The position numbers and the translations under genes are program-made. Below are positions 60,728-64,000 of a stretch of 64,000 bases of DNA, piece by piece (the stretch's first letter is position 1; each line of letters begins with the position of its first letter). The notes under the pieces were generated by a model, which saw only the letters and a program-made list of their open reading frames with translations, had not been told where the DNA came from and did no database searches. The DNA comes from Stenotrophomonas cyclobalanopsidis (GTDB lineage: Bacteria; Pseudomonadota; Gammaproteobacteria; Xanthomonadales; Xanthomonadaceae). The stretch lies in assembly GCF_008710035.1 (NCBI RefSeq), contig NZ_VYKI01000001.1, positions 252,857-316,856 on the forward strand, given 5' to 3'.

Positions 60728-60964
60728 GACGCATCGGAGATTTGAGTCTCTGCCTGGCTCCTGCTCAGATTCGCTTTTGACCCGATATTTCAAATAATTC
60801 CTAGATCTCCATCTGGGACAAGCATGATTCATTCATCAGAACGGCGTGAAAGGGTGTCGCAGGTCACGCCAATCTTTTTACAGCTTGTTTACAAAGGAGA
60901 CGCTGCCGCCGCGCAGGGGGGGCGCGGCAGCCCATGTCCCGACATTCCTTTGGAGAGAGAGCGA

Positions 60965-63826
60965 ATGAATCACCTGCATTACCGCCCCTTGGCGGTCGCT
61001 GTCGCGCTGTGCGTGACGGCCCTGGCACCGCTGGGGGCAATGGCCCAGACGGCCACCACCCTGGATGCTGTCGAAGTGACCGGCACGCGCATCAAGCGTG
61101 CGGAAGTGGAAGGCCAGGTGCCGATCCAGACGCTGAGCCGGGGCGACATCGAACGCACCGGCCTGAGTTCGATCGGCGAAGTACTGCAGCAGCTCACCGG
61201 TTCGGGTTCGGCGTTGAATGCCAAGTTCAATTCGTCCGGCAATTTCGGCTTCCCGCCCGATGGCAGTGGTGTCGGTGCCGGTTCGGCACAGGTCGACCTG
61301 CGCCACCTGGGCGCCAAGCGTGTGCTGGTGCTGGTCGATGGCATCCGCTGGGTCAATGAATCCTCTGCGTCGGGCGTGGGCGCGGCCACCGACCTCAACA
61401 CCATTCCGCTGGCGATTGTCGAACGCATCGAAGTGCTGGAAGACGGTGCATCGTCGTTGTACGGCTCCGACGCGATCGCCGGGGTGGTCAACATCATCAC
61501 CCGCCGCGATTTCGATGGCGGGCAGGTGACCCTGAATTACGGCGAGTACAGCAAGGGCGACGGCACGCAGAAGGGCGTGGACCTGGCCTGGGGCACCAGC
61601 GGCGAGCGCTACAGCCTGTTCCTCGGCGCAAGCTGGACCAAGCAGGATCCGGTATACGCGCGCGACCGCGAGCAGTCACGCTTCCCGATTCCTGGTACCG
61701 GCCTGGCCTTCGGCAGCGGTGGCATCCCGCAGGGGCGCTTCGCCTTCGTCGATCCCAACACCGGTGCCGAGCAGAACATCGTGCCCAACACCGGCGTGAG
61801 CAACCCGCGCTATGACGGCAGTGCCGGCTGCAACCGCAGTGACGACTACCACTGCTTCACCAGCGCCGACCGCTTCAACTTCGCCGAATACAACATGGTG
61901 CTGACGCCGTCCGAGCGCAAAGGCGTGTTCGGCCAGTTCCGCTTCGACATCACCGACGACGTGCAGTGGTACGTGAAGGCGCTGGGCAACCGCCGCGAAT
62001 CGACCAACCAGGCCGGCCCGGAACCACTGTTCTTCGGGCCGGACGGTGCCACCGGCAATCCGCTGGCTGACAACATCGTGGTGTCGGCGCTGAACCCGTA
62101 CAACCCGTTCGGCTTCGACCTGGTGTCCGGCGACAACATGAGCCTGATCGGTCGCCGCCCAGTGGAAGGCGGCGCGCGCGTGTTCGAGCAGGAGGTCAAC
62201 ACCACGTACTTCGCCACCGGCCTGGTGGGCAGCTTCCAGGCGGCGAACCGCCGCTGGTACTGGGACGTCAACGGCATGTACAGCAAGAACAAGGCCGAAC
62301 AGACCAACTACGGCAGCTACAACATCTACAACGTGAACCTGGCGCTGGGTGATCCGGCGCTGTGTGCGGCCACGCCGGGCTGCGTGCCGCTGAACATCTT
62401 CGGTGGCGTCGGCTCCATCACCCCGGACATGCTGCGCTGGATCCAGCCGGTGGTGCGCGACCGCAGCCAGAACGAGCTGAGCCTGATCACTGCCAATCTG
62501 TCCAGCGATCTGTTCACCCTGCCGGCCGGCCCGGTGTCCTTCGCCACCGGCCTGGAACACCGCCGCTATGAAGGCTGGTACCAGCCCGACCCGCTGACGG
62601 TGATCGGCCATTACAACGGCGTGCCTTCGCAGCCAACGTCCGGTTCCTACGACGTCAACGAGGCCTACCTGGAGCTGAGCGTTCCGATCTTCGCCGACTC
62701 GTCGCTGGGCAAGAAGCTGGACCTGAGCCTGGCCGGGCGCTATTCGGATTACTCGACCTTCGGCGGCGAGTTCACCCCCAAGTACGGCCTGCGCTGGCAG
62801 GTGACCGATGACTTCGTGCTGCGCACCACCTATGCCGAGGGTTTCCGTGCACCGTCCATCGGCGAGCTGTACGGTTCGGCCGCGCGCGCCGACCTGCAGT
62901 TGTTCGATCCCTGCTCGGTGGGCCTGGGCGGTACCGCGCCGCGCGGCAATCCTGCCAACTGCGCCGCACTGGGCGTGCCGACCGGTTTCCAGCAGGCCAA
63001 CTCGCAGATCTCGGTGACTACCGGCGGCAACCGTGAGCTGGAGCCGGAGCGTTCGCGCAGCTTCAGTGCCGGCTTCGTGTGGAGCCCGTGGTTCGGCAAC
63101 AACGCCACCTGGTCCGAACGCTTCGATGTGGAGGTGACCTTCTACCGCCACAACATCGACGGCGCGATCCAGGCGATCAACGCGCAGACGCAGCTCGACC
63201 TGTGCGTGGATACACTGGACCCGATCTACTGCGATGGCATCACCCGTGCCAGTACCGGTGCGGTCAACAGCTTCAACAACCGCCTGACCAACCTGGGTTC
63301 GATCAAGACCGATGGCTGGGACGTGGACCTGTTCTGGACGCTGCCGCAGAGCGACATCGGCCAGTTCAAGCTGGGCTGGAAGAACACCTTCGTCGGCCGC
63401 TACGAGGCCACCGGTGCGGCCGGCCAGCGGCAGCCGCAGAAGCCGGGCGTGGAAGTGGCCGACAGCTCGATTCCGGAGTGGACCAGCAATGCCAGCATCG
63501 GCTGGGCGCTGGACAGGTGGAGCGCCAACTGGACGGTGCGCCACATCTCAGAGCTGACCGAGGACTGCGGCGATGCAGTGGCGTTCGCGGTGTGCGGCAA
63601 CCAGGCCGCGGGCACCAACACGTTGGCCGCCACCACATACCACGACCTGCAGGTGGGCTACAAAATCGACTGGATGAAGGGGCTGCAGCTGACCGCGGGC
63701 CTGAACAACGTGTTCGACAAGGATCCGCCGATCTGCCTGTCGTGCTCGTTGAACGGCTACGACGCCTCGACCTACGACATCCCGCGTGGCCGCTACTGGT
63801 ATATGCGCGCGGACCTGCGGTTCTAA
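60965..63826 (+). CDS. TonB-dependent receptor
   Basis: Product of 953 residues. Signal peptide ending [11 protein letters not shown] (about 25), TonB-box region [15 protein letters not shown], plug domain (about 45-170: [20 protein letters not shown] and [31 protein letters not shown]), then a large barrel with paired Cys in extracellular loops, ending [11 protein letters not shown]. No transport or sugar genes are adjacent, so the ligand is unknown; barrel length is typical of xanthomonad carbohydrate or peptide receptors. GGAGAGAG ribosome site upstream. Confidence 0.93.
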   Translation: MNHLHYRPLAVAVALCVTALAPLGAMAQTATTLDAVEVTGTRIKRAEVEGQVPIQTLSRGDIERTGLSSIGEVLQQLTGSGSALNAKFNSSGNFGFPPDGSGVGAGSAQVDLRHLGAKRVLVLVDGIRWVNESSASGVGAATDLNTIPLAIVERIEVLEDGASSLYGSDAIAGVVNIITRRDFDGGQVTLNYGEYSKGDGTQKGVDLAWGTSGERYSLFLGASWTKQDPVYARDREQSRFPIPGTGLAFGSGGIPQGRFAFVDPNTGAEQNIVPNTGVSNPRYDGSAGCNRSDDYHCFTSADRFNFAEYNMVLTPSERKGVFGQFRFDITDDVQWYVKALGNRRESTNQAGPEPLFFGPDGATGNPLADNIVVSALNPYNPFGFDLVSGDNMSLIGRRPVEGGARVFEQEVNTTYFATGLVGSFQAANRRWYWDVNGMYSKNKAEQTNYGSYNIYNVNLALGDPALCAATPGCVPLNIFGGVGSITPDMLRWIQPVVRDRSQNELSLITANLSSDLFTLPAGPVSFATGLEHRRYEGWYQPDPLTVIGHYNGVPSQPTSGSYDVNEAYLELSVPIFADSSLGKKLDLSLAGRYSDYSTFGGEFTPKYGLRWQVTDDFVLRTTYAEGFRAPSIGELYGSAARADLQLFDPCSVGLGGTAPRGNPANCAALGVPTGFQQANSQISVTTGGNRELEPERSRSFSAGFVWSPWFGNNATWSERFDVEVTFYRHNIDGAIQAINAQTQLDLCVDTLDPIYCDGITRASTGAVNSFNNRLTNLGSIKTDGWDVDLFWTLPQSDIGQFKLGWKNTFVGRYEATGAAGQRQPQKPGVEVADSSIPEWTSNASIGWALDRWSANWTVRHISELTEDCGDAVAFAVCGNQAAGTNTLAATTYHDLQVGYKIDWMKGLQLTAGLNNVFDKDPPICLSCSLNGYDASTYDIPRGRYWYMRADLRF

Positions 63827-63836
63827 GGCCTGGATG

Positions 63837-63861
63837 CCGCGCCGGGATCATCCCGGCGCGG
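63837..63861 (+). terminator. Strong hairpin after the TonB receptor gene
   Basis: Perfect 11-bp stem CCGCGCCGGGA (63837-63847) / TCCCGGCGCGG (63851-63861) with loop TCA. No T tract follows. Confidence 0.6.
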
Positions 63862-63906
63862 TACCTGCTGCGCCGGGATCGGACGGGCGGGGGAATGCCA
63901 CGCTTT

Positions 63907-63953
<47 letters not shown>

Positions 63954-64000
63954 GCAGGCCAGGCAGACATAAGTGGCGGCGGGCGCGCGCGGAACCACCA

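Overview
The window looks like chromosomal DNA of a Stenotrophomonas species of the S. maltophilia complex (Xanthomonadaceae). The evidence is very high GC, xanthomonad-type gene content (several TonB-dependent receptors, a GlcNAc locus, lipoprotein-rich envelope genes) and above all many short palindromes that begin with GTAG. These match the SMAG REP family known from S. maltophilia. No rRNA, tRNA, CRISPR array, transposase or prophage gene was seen.

Layout. 1-3300: end of an M1 peptidase, a lipoprotein, a HAD hydrolase and a convergent PfkB/adenosine kinase. The 3' ends of the last two genes and the spacer between them are duplicated in tandem. 3561-18391: a cell-wall elongation and septation block (mreB, mreC, mreD, PBP2 mrdA, rodA, a second rodA-like gene, mltB, rlpA, dacC) followed by ybeD-lipB-lipA. 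This preserves the E. coli mrdA-mrdB-rlpA-dacA-ybeD-lipB-lipA order, with extra genes (second rodA, mltB, an lpxR-like gene) placed in it. A 490-bp gap before mltB holds a perfect FNR-type site and a strongly folded G-rich segment that may be a non-coding RNA. 18683-25850: Prc protease, DUF2242 lipoprotein, an unrecognised exported protein with a possible transglutaminase-like triad, 6-phosphogluconate dehydrogenase, a Gfo/Idh/MocA oxidoreductase and a BON protein. 25978-29745: a three-gene phosphorelay (PAS histidine kinase, stand-alone receiver, REC-kinase-degenerate REC) with no DNA-binding output. 29819-33595: an isolated Anbu proteasome-like protein, folK, a pteridine-reductase-like SDR, a MidA methyltransferase and a VanZ-like protein.

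33729-46004: an N-acetylglucosamine/chitobiose utilisation locus. GH20 hexosaminidase releases GlcNAc, a TonB-dependent receptor brings it over the outer membrane, NagP and NagX act at the inner membrane, a NagK-like kinase phosphorylates it, NagA deacetylates and NagB-II deaminates it. A LacI-type regulator lies inside the operon and two matching operator-like palindromes flank the divergent promoter region.

46286-59767: a type V autotransporter, small unknown proteins, an S41 peptidase, a zinc-ribbon membrane protein, an orphan HigA-type antitoxin with its own palindrome, SseB-like protein, CCA-adding enzyme, Slt70 transglycosylase, then a three-gene operon of nitrilase-superfamily amidase, an internally duplicated membrane protein and an asparaginase (apparently an undescribed amide import/hydrolysis unit), and an orphan ExbD. 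59825-64000: an exported unknown protein from a visibly less GC-rich stretch, a large TonB-dependent receptor, and a 34-base G run next to the window end that is more likely a sequencing or assembly artefact than biology.
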